From: JAEUPI01 sp046348365
GTDB lineage: Bacteria; Pseudomonadota; Gammaproteobacteria; Burkholderiales; Burkholderiaceae_C
Length of the DNA: 64,000 nucleotides
Assembly: GCA_046348365.1 (NCBI GenBank)
Contig: JAXMEL010000004.1
Coordinates: 496,001 to 560,000, forward strand
Reading direction: 5' to 3'
Of the stretch, positions 25,388 through 32,987 are shown piece after piece. The notes beneath the pieces were generated by a model that made no database searches, was not told the DNA's origin, and worked only from the letters and a program-made list of their open reading frames with translations. How positions within the stretch are numbered: position 1 is the first letter of the stretch; every line of letters begins with the position of its first letter. Position numbers and translations under genes: made by a program.

Positions 25388-26137
25388 ATGATGGTCACGT
25401 CGCTGTCGTTCACGTATACGCAGGTGTCGGCGCCGGCCGGCGCCTCGGCGGCGCGGCAGGCGGCCGCCGAGGCGCCAACCCAGCCGGTGGCCCAGGATGG
25501 CGGCTGCAGCTGCCAGTCCGACGCGCCGCGGCATTCGCCATGGGTCCGCGCGGTGAAGGATGCGTTGAACGAGATGGTCCGAAGCGGTGGCACCGAACAG
25601 TCCGCGTCGACGAAGCAGGCCGATGATGCGAAGCGCAGCAACCTCGACGACGCGCTGATGAACTTTGCCCGCGCGCTGATGCAGACGCTGCGCGACCAGC
25701 TCGGCTCGCGCCAGGGCGGCGATGCGCAGCAGGGCGGCGGCGAGCGCCAGCATCATCGTCACCACCACGGCCAGCGCGTCTGGGGCGATGCGGCGCAGCG
25801 CGTGGACGCGCTGGCGCAGCAGGTGAGCGCAGCGGATGCATCGGGCGCGAGCAGCGCGGCCACGACCACTGCGCCAGCGGCCGATGCCACCACGATCGTC
25901 GTGAAGCTGAACGTGGCGCAGGCCGATCAAGCCCAGGCGTCGCCGTTCCAGGGCCTGCTCGATGCGTTCGCGAAGCTGCAGCAGGCGCTCGGCAAGTCCG
26001 ACGGCGGCAGCGACAGCGCGCTGCCGAAGCAATTGAGCGAGTTCCTGCAGGCGCTGGCCGACACGCTGCGCGGCGCCGGCGCCGCCAACGCCGACGTGAC
26101 CACGCGGCCCGGCGAGCTGATCAGCGTCGCCGCCTGA
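25388..26137 (+). CDS. Hypothetical protein with His cluster and amphipathic helices
   Basis: I do not recognise a named family. This 249-residue protein has no signal peptide or membrane span. It contains a CSCQ motif (about 38-41), a helical segment with LDDALMNFARALMQTLRDQL (about 85-104), a histidine cluster (QHHRHHHG, about 117-124), a second helical region ending LAQQVSA, a short beta-prone TTIVVKLNVAQ and a C-terminal repeat of the helix theme before GELISVAA. The helical parts resemble each other, suggesting internal duplication. GGAGAG six bases before the chosen ATG supports the start; ATGs at 25382 and 25391 are alternatives. The histidines might bind metal. Confidence 0.75.
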   Translation: MMVTSLSFTYTQVSAPAGASAARQAAAEAPTQPVAQDGGCSCQSDAPRHSPWVRAVKDALNEMVRSGGTEQSASTKQADDAKRSNLDDALMNFARALMQTLRDQLGSRQGGDAQQGGGERQHHRHHHGQRVWGDAAQRVDALAQQVSAADASGASSAATTTAPAADATTIVVKLNVAQADQAQASPFQGLLDAFAKLQQALGKSDGGSDSALPKQLSEFLQALADTLRGAGAANADVTTRPGELISVAA

Positions 26138-26160
26138 GGCTGCCCTCGCGGCGCAGGCTA

Positions 26161-26188
26161 CGATGAGCGCCCTGATGGGCGCTCATCG
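26161..26188. repeat. 12-bp hairpin spanning the rlmB start codons
   Basis: CGATGAGCGCCC (26161-26172) and GGGCGCTCATCG (26177-26188) are exact inverted repeats around a TGAT loop. Both candidate rlmB start codons (26163 and 26175) lie in the stem or its loop. A C/T-rich stretch follows. It may sequester the start, or act as a weak terminator for the upstream gene. Confidence 0.65.
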
Positions 26189-26912
26189 CTTTCTGTTCGG
26201 CTTTCATGCGGTCACGGTGCGGCTGAAGATCGCGCCCGAATCGGTGCTCGAAGTGCACGTGGATGCGTCGCGGCGCGACGCGCGCATGCGGCAGTTCGTC
26301 GAGCGCGCGCACGAAGCCGGCGTCAAGGTCGTCGACAGCGACGACGCCGCTCTGCACAAGCTGTGCGGCACGCACCGCCACCAGGGCGTGGTGGCGAGGG
26401 TCGAGAAGACCTACCAGGCGCGCACGCTGGCCGAGGTGCTCGACGGCCTGCAGAGCCCGGCGCTGCTGCTGCTGCTCGACGGCGTGACCGACCCGCACAA
26501 CCTCGGCGCCTGCCTGCGCGTGGCCGACGGCGCCGGCGCGCACGCCGTGATCGCGCCGAAGGACCACGCGGTGGGCCTCAACGCCACCGTGGCCAAGGTG
26601 GCCAGCGGCGCCGCCGAGACGGTGCCCTACCTGATGGTGACCAACCTCGCGCGCACGATCACCGAGATCAAGCAGCACGGCGTCCGCGTGATCGGCGCCG
26701 CCGACGATGCGCCCGACACGCTGTACCAGGCGAAGCTGGACGGCCCGATCGCGCTCGTGCTCGGCGCCGAGGGCCCCGGCATGCGCCAGCTCACGCGCCG
26801 GAGCTGCGATGCGCTGGTGCGCATCCCGATGGCCGGTGCGGTGGAGAGCCTCAACGTTTCGGTGGCGGCCGGCGTGTGCCTGTTCGAGGCGAGGCGGCAG
26901 CGTGGCGGCTGA
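26163..26912 (+). CDS. rlmB: 23S rRNA (guanosine-2'-O-)-methyltransferase RlmB
   Basis: This 249-residue SPOUT methyltransferase should methylate G2251 (E. coli numbering) of 23S rRNA in the peptidyl-transferase centre using SAM. It has the N-terminal substrate-binding domain (FGFHAV start), then LLDGVTDPHNLGACLRVAD, the knot motif LVLGAEGPGM and PMAGAVESLNVSVAAGVCLFE. Length and motifs match RlmB/TrmH. The start could be the ATG at 26163 or at 26175; both lie within a strong hairpin. The last 11 bases overlap the sirtuin gene. Confidence 0.94.
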   Translation: MSALMGAHRFLFGFHAVTVRLKIAPESVLEVHVDASRRDARMRQFVERAHEAGVKVVDSDDAALHKLCGTHRHQGVVARVEKTYQARTLAEVLDGLQSPALLLLLDGVTDPHNLGACLRVADGAGAHAVIAPKDHAVGLNATVAKVASGAAETVPYLMVTNLARTITEIKQHGVRVIGAADDAPDTLYQAKLDGPIALVLGAEGPGMRQLTRRSCDALVRIPMAGAVESLNVSVAAGVCLFEARRQRGG

Positions 26913-27648
26913 CGACGCGCTCGCGGCACTGCGCGCGCGCATCGCCGCCGCGCGCAAGGTCTGCGTGCTCAGCGGTGCCGGCATGAGCGCCGAAAGCGGC
27001 ATCCCGACCTTCCGCGATGCACTCACCGGTTTGTGGTCGCGCTTCGATCCGGCGCAGCTCGCCAGCGAGGAGGGCTTTCGCGCCGACCCGCAGCTGGTGT
27101 GGGACTGGTACGCCGAGCGCCGCGCTGGCGTGCGCGCGGCGCAGCCCAACGCCGGCCACCTCGCGCTCGGCGCCTTCGCACGCCAGCGGCCCGGCGTGCT
27201 GAGCGTGGTGACGCAGAACGTCGACGATCTGCACCAGCGCGCCGGCAACACCGATGCGATCCGGTTGCATGGCGACATCCTGGCCGACCGCTGGCTCGAA
27301 CGCTGCCGCGACCGCGAGACCTGCGCGCCGCGTGAGGCGCAGCCGGGCCGGCCGCCGCGCTGCACGCGCTGCGGCAACCTCGTGCGCCCGGGCGTGGTGT
27401 GGTTCGGCGAGATGCTGCCGCCCGGCGCGATGGAGGCTGCCGAGCGCGCGGCAGCGGCGTGCGACGTGATGGTCGTCGTCGGCACCTCGGGCGCGGTGTG
27501 GCCGGCCGCAGGCCTCGCCGGCGTGGCGCGGCGCGGCGGCGCGCACGTGGCGATCGTCAATCCGCATCCGAGCGAGATCGACGGCGAGGCGCACACCGTG
27601 CTGCGCGGCACCGCGGCCGGCGTATTGCCGTCGATCTTCGGCGGCTGA
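26902..27648 (+). CDS. NAD-dependent protein deacylase, sirtuin (CobB-like)
   Basis: This 248-residue Sir2 protein has GAGMSAESG (25-33), TQNVDDLH (104-111), the catalytic His123 in LHGD, and four cysteines (135, 141, 154, 157) for the structural zinc. Tyr70 and Arg73 in WYAER form the YxxR pair that marks class III sirtuins (CobB, SIRT5), so desuccinylase/demalonylase activity is predicted besides deacetylation. The GTG at 26902 is the only start that fits the family's N-terminus. It overlaps rlmB by 11 bases, implying translational coupling. Confidence 0.92.
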   Translation: MAADDALAALRARIAAARKVCVLSGAGMSAESGIPTFRDALTGLWSRFDPAQLASEEGFRADPQLVWDWYAERRAGVRAAQPNAGHLALGAFARQRPGVLSVVTQNVDDLHQRAGNTDAIRLHGDILADRWLERCRDRETCAPREAQPGRPPRCTRCGNLVRPGVVWFGEMLPPGAMEAAERAAAACDVMVVVGTSGAVWPAAGLAGVARRGGAHVAIVNPHPSEIDGEAHTVLRGTAAGVLPSIFGG

Positions 27649-27702
27649 TCGAAGTTCGCTACCATCGCGCCCGGCCGAGAGCAGGCCGATGGAGTGCGTG
27701 TC

Positions 27703-28521
27703 ATGGCGATGGATGTGGTGGACTACGAGATCAAGGGCTCGGAGATGCAGTTCGTCGAGATCGAGCTCGATCCCGGCGAAGCGGCGGTCGGCGAGGCCGG
27801 CAGCATGTTCTTCATGGATGCCGGCATCGCGATGGACACGGTGTTCGGCGACGGCAGCAAGGGCGGTGGCGGCGGCCTGTTCGGCAAGCTGCTCGGCGCG
27901 GGCAAGCGGCTGTTGACCGGTGAATCGCTGTTCACCACGGTCTACACCAACCAGGCGAGCAGCAAGCTGCGCGTGGCCTTCGGCGCGCCGTACCCCGGCA
28001 AGATCGTGCCGATGGACCTGAAGCAGCTCGGCGGCACGCTGCTGTGCCAGAAGGATGCGTTTCTCTGCGCGGCGCGCGGCGTGTCGCTGGGCATCGCGTT
28101 CCAGCAGAAGCTCGGCGTCGGCTTCTTCGGCGGCGAGGGCTTCATCCTGCAGAAGCTCGAGGGCGACGGCCTCGCCTTCGTGCACGCCGGCGGCACCGTG
28201 CTGCGCCGCGAGCTGCAGCCGGGGCAGACGCTGTTCGTCGACACCGGCTGCCTCGTGGCCTACACGCCGAGCGTGAACTTCGAGATCCAGTACGTGGGCA
28301 AGATCAAGACGGCGCTGTTCGGCGGCGAGGGCCTGTTCTTCGCCAAGCTCACCGGCCCGGGCACGGCGTGGCTGCAGAGCCTGCCGTTCTCGCGTCTGGC
28401 CAGCCGCGTGTTCGCCGCCGCGCCGCAGACCGGCGGCGGCGGGCGCGAGGAGGGCTCGATCCTGCCGGGCATGGCCGCGGGCGGTCTGCTCGGCGGCATT
28501 CTCGGCGGCGACGATGAGTGA
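27703..28521 (+). CDS. TIGR00266/AIM24 family protein
   Basis: This 272-residue protein belongs to the AIM24 family (TIGR00266) of beta-rich proteins. It has the EIELDPGEAAVGEAGSMFFMD opening (core EIELDPGEA), a glycine-rich loop (GSKGGGGGLFGKLLGAGKRL), KLEGDGLAFVHAGG, FVDTGCLVAYTPSV and a Gly-rich C-terminus. Fungal AIM24 affects mitochondrial architecture; the bacterial role is unknown. GGAG eight bases before the ATG supports this start over the GTG at 27694. Its end overlaps the creatininase-family gene by eight bases. Confidence 0.9.
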   Translation: MAMDVVDYEIKGSEMQFVEIELDPGEAAVGEAGSMFFMDAGIAMDTVFGDGSKGGGGGLFGKLLGAGKRLLTGESLFTTVYTNQASSKLRVAFGAPYPGKIVPMDLKQLGGTLLCQKDAFLCAARGVSLGIAFQQKLGVGFFGGEGFILQKLEGDGLAFVHAGGTVLRRELQPGQTLFVDTGCLVAYTPSVNFEIQYVGKIKTALFGGEGLFFAKLTGPGTAWLQSLPFSRLASRVFAAAPQTGGGGREEGSILPGMAAGGLLGGILGGDDE

Positions 28522-29359
28522 TCGCCGGCGACGCCGGCTGCTGCTGGGCGTTGCATCGCTGATGCTGTCGGTCGCGGCGCATGCCGCCGCCGACAGCGTG
28601 TATCTCGAGGAGCTGACGAGCGCGGAAGTCGCGGCGCGCATCGCGCGCGGCGCCACCACGGTGCTGCTGCCCGTGGGCGGCACCGAGCAGAACGGCGCGC
28701 ACATGGTGCTCGGCAAGCACAACGTGCGCGCGCGCATGCTCGCCGGGCGTATCGCGCAGCGGCTCGGCGACGCGCTGGTGGCGCCGGTGATGGCCTATGC
28801 GCCCGAGGGCGCGATCGACCCGCCGACGCAGCACATGCGCTGGGCCGGCACGATCACCGTGCCCGAACCGGTGTTCGAGGCGACGCTGGAATCCGCTGCG
28901 CGCAGCCTGCGCCGGCACGGCTTCAGGCAGCTCGTGCTGCTCGGCGACCATGGCGGCTACCAGTCGGCGCTGCAGCGCGCGGCCGAACGCGTGAATCGCG
29001 ACGCGAAGTCGCAACCGGCGTTTCGAGTCGTTGCGCTGCGCGAGTACTACCGCGCGGCCACGGCAGACTACGCGGCCATGCTGCGCACGCAAGGCCACGC
29101 CGACGCCGAGATCGGCCAACATGCCGGTTTAGCGGACACCTCGCTCGCGCTCGCGGTCGACGCCTCGCTCGTGCGCGCCGAGGCGATGGCCGTCGCGCCG
29201 CCCGCCGGCAGCGGCGTCAGCGGCGACCCGCGCCGCGCGAGCGCCGCGCTCGGCCAGCGCGGGCTCGATCACATCGTCGATGCGTCGGTGGCGACGATCC
29301 GCGGCCTGCCGCCGTTGAACCGTGCACAGCCGACGTCGAACAAGAAAGGATCGCCGTGA
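28514..29359 (+). CDS. Creatininase-family protein, exported
   Basis: This 281-residue protein has an Arg-rich signal peptide (MSDRRRRRLLLGVASLML, cleavage near AHA-AAD), unusual for creatininases, which are cytoplasmic. The domain shows GGTEQNGAHMVLGKHN and GDHGG, versions of the family's EQHGPHLPLxTD and NGHGGN. The Asp ligand of the canonical metal site appears replaced by the KHN segment. Family members open cyclic amides or process peptide-derived cofactors (MftE). It overlaps the AIM24 gene by 8 bases and the propeller gene by 4 (GTGA), so all three should be made together. Confidence 0.85.
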   Translation: MSDRRRRRLLLGVASLMLSVAAHAAADSVYLEELTSAEVAARIARGATTVLLPVGGTEQNGAHMVLGKHNVRARMLAGRIAQRLGDALVAPVMAYAPEGAIDPPTQHMRWAGTITVPEPVFEATLESAARSLRRHGFRQLVLLGDHGGYQSALQRAAERVNRDAKSQPAFRVVALREYYRAATADYAAMLRTQGHADAEIGQHAGLADTSLALAVDASLVRAEAMAVAPPAGSGVSGDPRRASAALGQRGLDHIVDASVATIRGLPPLNRAQPTSNKKGSP

Positions 29360-30660
29360 AGATCACCGCAGCATCGTCGATCGCGTCGCTCGGCGTGATC
29401 GCTGTCGGACTCGGCATCGGCATGCTCGCCTGGGCGCAGCAGGGCGGGGCGGCCGGCGCGGTTGCTGCACCGGCGCCGGCCGCCTTGCCGGCGGCGGTTG
29501 CGGTCGCCACCGTGCCCGGCATGCCGCCGGTGCCCGATGCGCGCAACCTCTACAGCGAGATCGGCAGCGACAAGGTCTCGGCCGCGGTGAAGGGCGACCT
29601 CGAGCGCGTGTACGTGCCCAACCTGCAGAGCAACGATGTCTACGTGATCGATCCGGCCACGCTGAAGGTGGTGGACCGCTTCAAGGTCGGCGTCGGCCCG
29701 CAGCACATCGTGCCGTCGTGGGATCTGCGCACGCTGTGGGTCACCAACAATGCCGAGCGCCGCACCGACGGCAGCCTGACGCCGATCGATCCGCGCACCG
29801 GCAAGCCGGGCAAGTCGATTCCGGTCGACGACCCGTACAACATGTACTTCACGCCCGACGGCAAGTCGGCGATCGTGGTGGCCGAGGCGCGCAAGCGGCT
29901 CGACTTCCGCGACCCGAAGACGATGGCCGGGCAGTACTCGATCGCGGTGCCGGGTTGCCCGGGCGTGAATCACGCCGACTTCGCCATCGACGGCCGCTGG
30001 GCGATCTTCACCTGCGAATTCACCGGTTCGCTGGTGAAGATCGACCTCGTCGAGCGCAAGGCGCTGGGCTACCTGAGGCTCGCGCTGCCGGCCACGCGCT
30101 TCAAGGAGACCGGCCCGCTGGCCCCCGGCAAGACGTGGGAGCCCGGCGAGACCGAGGTCTGCTCGGTCACCAAGGGCATGCCGCAGGACATCCGCGTCTC
30201 GCCCGACGGCAAGAAGTTCTACGTCGCCGACATGCATGCCGACGGCGTGCACGTGATCGACGGTGAATCGTTCCGGCAGACCGGCTTCATCGCCACCGGC
30301 CTCGGCGCGCACGGCCTGTACCCGAGCCGCGACGGCAAGCAGCTCTACGTGATCAACCGCGGCTCGCACAAGATCCACGGCGGCAAGGGCGGCGGCGGCA
30401 GCGTGACGGTGATCGACTTCGCCACCGAGAAGATCGTCAAGCGCTTCGGCATCCCCGGCGGCGGCAGCCCCGACATGGGCAACTTCAGCGCCGACGGCCG
30501 CTACCTGTGGCTCGGCGCGCGCTTCGACCACGTGGTCTATCGCGTCGACACCGCGAGCGGCGAGGTGGCCACCGTGCCGGTGGGCACCGAGCCGCACGGC
30601 CTGACGGTGTGGCCGCAGCCAGGGCGCTACTCGCTGGGGCACACCGGCAACCTGCGCTGA
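29356..30660 (+). CDS. YVTN/YncE-type beta-propeller protein, exported
   Basis: This 434-residue protein has an N-terminal signal or membrane anchor (about 1-30) and an Ala/Pro-rich linker, then repeated blades with the pattern VYVPNLQSNDVYVIDPATLKV (core YVIDPATL), FYVADMHADGVHVIDG and LYVINRGSHKIHGG, giving an estimated seven-bladed periplasmic propeller. Such proteins bind ligands or partner redox enzymes without fixed catalysis. The start is a GTG in a GTGA overlap with the creatininase gene. No haem motif (CxxCH) is present. Confidence 0.87.
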   Translation: MKITAASSIASLGVIAVGLGIGMLAWAQQGGAAGAVAAPAPAALPAAVAVATVPGMPPVPDARNLYSEIGSDKVSAAVKGDLERVYVPNLQSNDVYVIDPATLKVVDRFKVGVGPQHIVPSWDLRTLWVTNNAERRTDGSLTPIDPRTGKPGKSIPVDDPYNMYFTPDGKSAIVVAEARKRLDFRDPKTMAGQYSIAVPGCPGVNHADFAIDGRWAIFTCEFTGSLVKIDLVERKALGYLRLALPATRFKETGPLAPGKTWEPGETEVCSVTKGMPQDIRVSPDGKKFYVADMHADGVHVIDGESFRQTGFIATGLGAHGLYPSRDGKQLYVINRGSHKIHGGKGGGGSVTVIDFATEKIVKRFGIPGGGSPDMGNFSADGRYLWLGARFDHVVYRVDTASGEVATVPVGTEPHGLTVWPQPGRYSLGHTGNLR

Positions 30661-30666
30661 AGGTGC

Positions 30667-30683
30667 ATCACCAACGTGGTGCG
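30667..30683. promoter_or_regulatory. Upstream NtrC box of glnA (weaker)
   Basis: ATCACC-AACGT-GGTGCG matches the NtrC enhancer consensus TGCACC-N5-GGTGCA at 9 of 12 positions. Its centre is 56 bases from the stronger downstream box. Confidence 0.6.
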
Positions 30684-30722
30684 TCCGGCGGCCCGGGTCA
30701 GGCACCACGATGGCGATGGTTG

Positions 30723-30739
30723 CGCACCGATTCGGTGCA
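30723..30739. promoter_or_regulatory. NtrC box of glnA (strong)
   Basis: CGCACC-GATTC-GGTGCA matches the NtrC consensus at 11 of 12 positions. It is centred about 95 bases upstream of the expected sigma-54 transcription start, the usual enhancer distance. It partly overlaps CATAAT (30738-30743), a possible sigma-70 -10 element that NtrC could occlude. A third, half-matching site with a perfect right half lies at 30771-30787. Confidence 0.8.
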
Positions 30740-30799
30740 TAATCGCTCGTCACCCTGGATCCGGCTCGAGGTGCCCAGGCCGGTGCATGGGCCTGCTGA

Positions 30800-30815
30800 T
30801 GGCACGGTTTCTGCT
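30800..30815 (+). promoter_or_regulatory. Sigma-54 promoter of glnA
   Basis: TGGCAC (30800-30805), five bases, then CTGCT (30811-30815) match the RpoN -24/-12 consensus TGGCAC-N5-TTGCW, with the invariant GG-N10-GC spacing. Transcription should start near 30826, leaving a leader of about 94 bases before glnA. With the upstream NtrC boxes this predicts activation under nitrogen limitation. Confidence 0.8.
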
Positions 30816-30919
30816 ACCCATGCGGGAGTTCGCGGCACCGCTCCAGGCCGGCGCCGCGGCCGCTGCCGACGCCCCACCCCACAACCCCAAGCACAAGCGA
30901 ACCCGCTAGGAGATCCTCG

Positions 30920-32335
30920 ATGGCCAAGACCGTCGCCGACGTGATGAAGATGGTGAAGGACAACGAAGTCAAGTTCGTCGACTTCCGCTTCACCGACACC
31001 CGCGGCAAGGAACACCACGTCACGGTGCCCGTCTCGCACTTCGACGAAGACAAGTTCAGCTCCGGCCACGCCTTCGACGGCTCGTCGATCGCCGGCTGGA
31101 AGGGCATCGAGGCCTCCGACATGCTGCTGATGCCCGACCCGGCCACCGCCAACATCGACCCGTTCTACGAGGAGCCCACGCTGTTCCTGTCGTGCGACGT
31201 GCTCGAGCCCGGCGACGGCAAGCCCTACGAGCGCGACCCGCGCAGCCTGGCCAAGCGCGCCGAGGCCTATCTGAAGGCCAGCGGCATCGGCGACGTGGCC
31301 TACTTCGGGCCGGAGCCCGAGTTCTTCATCTTCGACCAGGTGCAGTGGAGCGTCGATGCGTCGGGTGCCTCGTACAAGATCGGCTCCGAGGAGGCGTCGT
31401 GGTCCACCGGCGCCAGCTTCGAGGGCGGCAACATGGGCCACCGGCCGTCGGTCAAGGGCGGCTACTTCCCGGTGCCGCCGGTCGACAGCTTTCAGGACAT
31501 GCGCTCCGAGATGTGCCTGCTGCTCGAGCAGCTGGGCATCCCGGTGGAGGTGCACCACCACGAGGTGGCCGGGCCGGGCCAGTGCGAGATCGGCACCAAG
31601 TTCAGCACGCTGGTGCAGCGCGCCGACTGGCTGCAGCTGCAGAAGTACGTGATCCACAACGTGGCGCACGCCTACGGCAAGACGGCGACCTTCATGCCCA
31701 AGCCGGTGGTCGGCGACAACGGCTCCGGCATGCACGTGCACCAGTCGATCTGGAAGGGCGGCAAGAACCTGTTTGCCGGCGACGGCTATGCCGGCCTGTC
31801 GGAGTTCGCGCTGTACTACATCGGCGGCATCATCAAGCACGCCCGCGCGCTCAACGCGATCACCAACCCCGGCACCAACAGCTACAAGCGCCTGGTGCCC
31901 GGCTTCGAGGCGCCGGTGAAGCTGGCCTACTCGGCGAAGAACCGCTCGGCGTCGATCCGCATTCCGTACGTGGCCAACCCCAAGGGCCGCCGCATCGAGG
32001 CGCGCTTCCCGGATCCGACCGCCAACCCCTACCTGGCCTTCAGCGCGCTGCTGATGGCGGGCCTGGACGGCGTGGAGAGCAAGATCCACCCCGGCGAGGC
32101 CGCCACCAAGGATCTGTATCACCTGCCGCCGGAGGAGGACGCGAAGATCCCGACCGTGTGCCACAGCCTCGACCAGGCGCTCGACTACCTCGACCGCGAG
32201 CGCGCGTTCCTGACCAAGGGCGGGGTGTTCACCGACACCTACATCGACGCCTTCATCGAACTCAAGATGCAGGAGGTCACGCGCTTTCGCATGGCCACTC
32301 ATCCGGTGGAGTTCGACATGTACTACTCGCTGTGA
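30920..32335 (+). CDS. glnA: Glutamine synthetase type I
   Basis: This 471-residue enzyme condenses glutamate and ammonia with ATP and forms a dodecamer. It shows the family motifs FDGSSIAGW, the ATP-binding KPVVGDNGSGMHVHQS and the metal/glutamate ligands around GQCEIG. The adenylylation site is Tyr400 in KDLYHLPPEE (Tyr397 in E. coli), so activity should be tuned by GlnE/PII. AGGAG precedes the ATG. The gene is controlled by a sigma-54 promoter with NtrC boxes and followed by a strong terminator, with ntrB and ntrC downstream. Confidence 0.98.
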   Translation: MAKTVADVMKMVKDNEVKFVDFRFTDTRGKEHHVTVPVSHFDEDKFSSGHAFDGSSIAGWKGIEASDMLLMPDPATANIDPFYEEPTLFLSCDVLEPGDGKPYERDPRSLAKRAEAYLKASGIGDVAYFGPEPEFFIFDQVQWSVDASGASYKIGSEEASWSTGASFEGGNMGHRPSVKGGYFPVPPVDSFQDMRSEMCLLLEQLGIPVEVHHHEVAGPGQCEIGTKFSTLVQRADWLQLQKYVIHNVAHAYGKTATFMPKPVVGDNGSGMHVHQSIWKGGKNLFAGDGYAGLSEFALYYIGGIIKHARALNAITNPGTNSYKRLVPGFEAPVKLAYSAKNRSASIRIPYVANPKGRRIEARFPDPTANPYLAFSALLMAGLDGVESKIHPGEAATKDLYHLPPEEDAKIPTVCHSLDQALDYLDRERAFLTKGGVFTDTYIDAFIELKMQEVTRFRMATHPVEFDMYYSL

Positions 32336-32370
32336 AGCGAGCAGGCGGTCACGGAATCGCCTGGAAGCGC

Positions 32371-32394
32371 AGGGCGGCCTCGGCCGCCCTTTTT
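32371..32394 (+). terminator. Rho-independent terminator of glnA
   Basis: AGGGCGGCC (32371-32379) and GGCCGCCCT (32382-32390) form a perfect 9-bp GC stem with a two-base gap, followed directly by TTTT. It lies about 35 bases after glnA and before the next start, so ntrBC need their own promoter or readthrough. Confidence 0.9.
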
Positions 32395-32428
32395 CATCTG
32401 TCCGCCGCCATGGGCCACAATGCGTTGC

Positions 32429-32953
32429 ATGTCGATGCGCCTGCTCGTCGCCATCGCGCTCGCCGCGCCGCTTGCCGCCCCGATCGCCGCCGTGGCCCAG
32501 GGCGGCACGGTCTATCGCTGCCCGGGCAACGTCTACACCAGCGAGATCAGCGAGCGCGAGGCCAAGGAGAAGAACTGCCGCACGATCGAGGGTGCACCGA
32601 TCACCATCGTGCAGACCAGCCGCCCGGCCTCTGCCGCGCGCGGCAAGGAAGGCGGCGATGGGCGCAGCGCGAGCCCGGCGCCGCGCAGCAGCGATGCGCG
32701 CGTCGACCCGGCCGCGCAGCGCCAGCGCGACAGCGATGCGCGCAAGATCCTCGAGGCCGAGCTGGCCCGCGAGGAGGCCAAGCTCGCCGAGATGAAGCGC
32801 GAGTTCAACAACGGCGAACCCGAGCGCCGCGGCGACGAGCGCAACTACGCCAAGTACCAGGACCGCGTGGCCGAGATGAAGGCGGCGATCGCCCGCAAGG
32901 AAGCCGACATCGCCGCCATCAAGCGCGAGCTGACCAAGCTGCCCCAGCCGTAG
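32429..32953 (+). CDS. Exported DUF4124-like protein with coiled coil
   Basis: This 174-residue protein has a signal peptide (about 1-23, ending VAQGG) and a short segment GTVYRCPGNVYTSEISEREAKEKNC (core YRCPGNVYTS) like the DUF4124 motif, where two cysteines flank a small beta fold. A Gly/Ser-rich linker follows, then a highly charged helical tail (about 100-170) likely to form a coiled coil. ATGs at 32420 and 32435 are possible alternatives. It sits between glnA and ntrB, as in related Burkholderiales, with no known link to nitrogen control. Confidence 0.75.
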   Translation: MSMRLLVAIALAAPLAAPIAAVAQGGTVYRCPGNVYTSEISEREAKEKNCRTIEGAPITIVQTSRPASAARGKEGGDGRSASPAPRSSDARVDPAAQRQRDSDARKILEAELAREEAKLAEMKREFNNGEPERRGDERNYAKYQDRVAEMKAAIARKEADIAAIKRELTKLPQP

Positions 32954-32987
32954 GCGCCGCGGCGCGGCGCGCCGGGGCCGGCGCGCG

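Noticed and set aside
30701..30715. GGCAC-N5-TGGCG as a sigma-54 promoter for glnA
   Set aside because: It lies upstream of the strong NtrC box and its -12 element is poor. The site at 30800-30815 matches better and has the right distance to the boxes.
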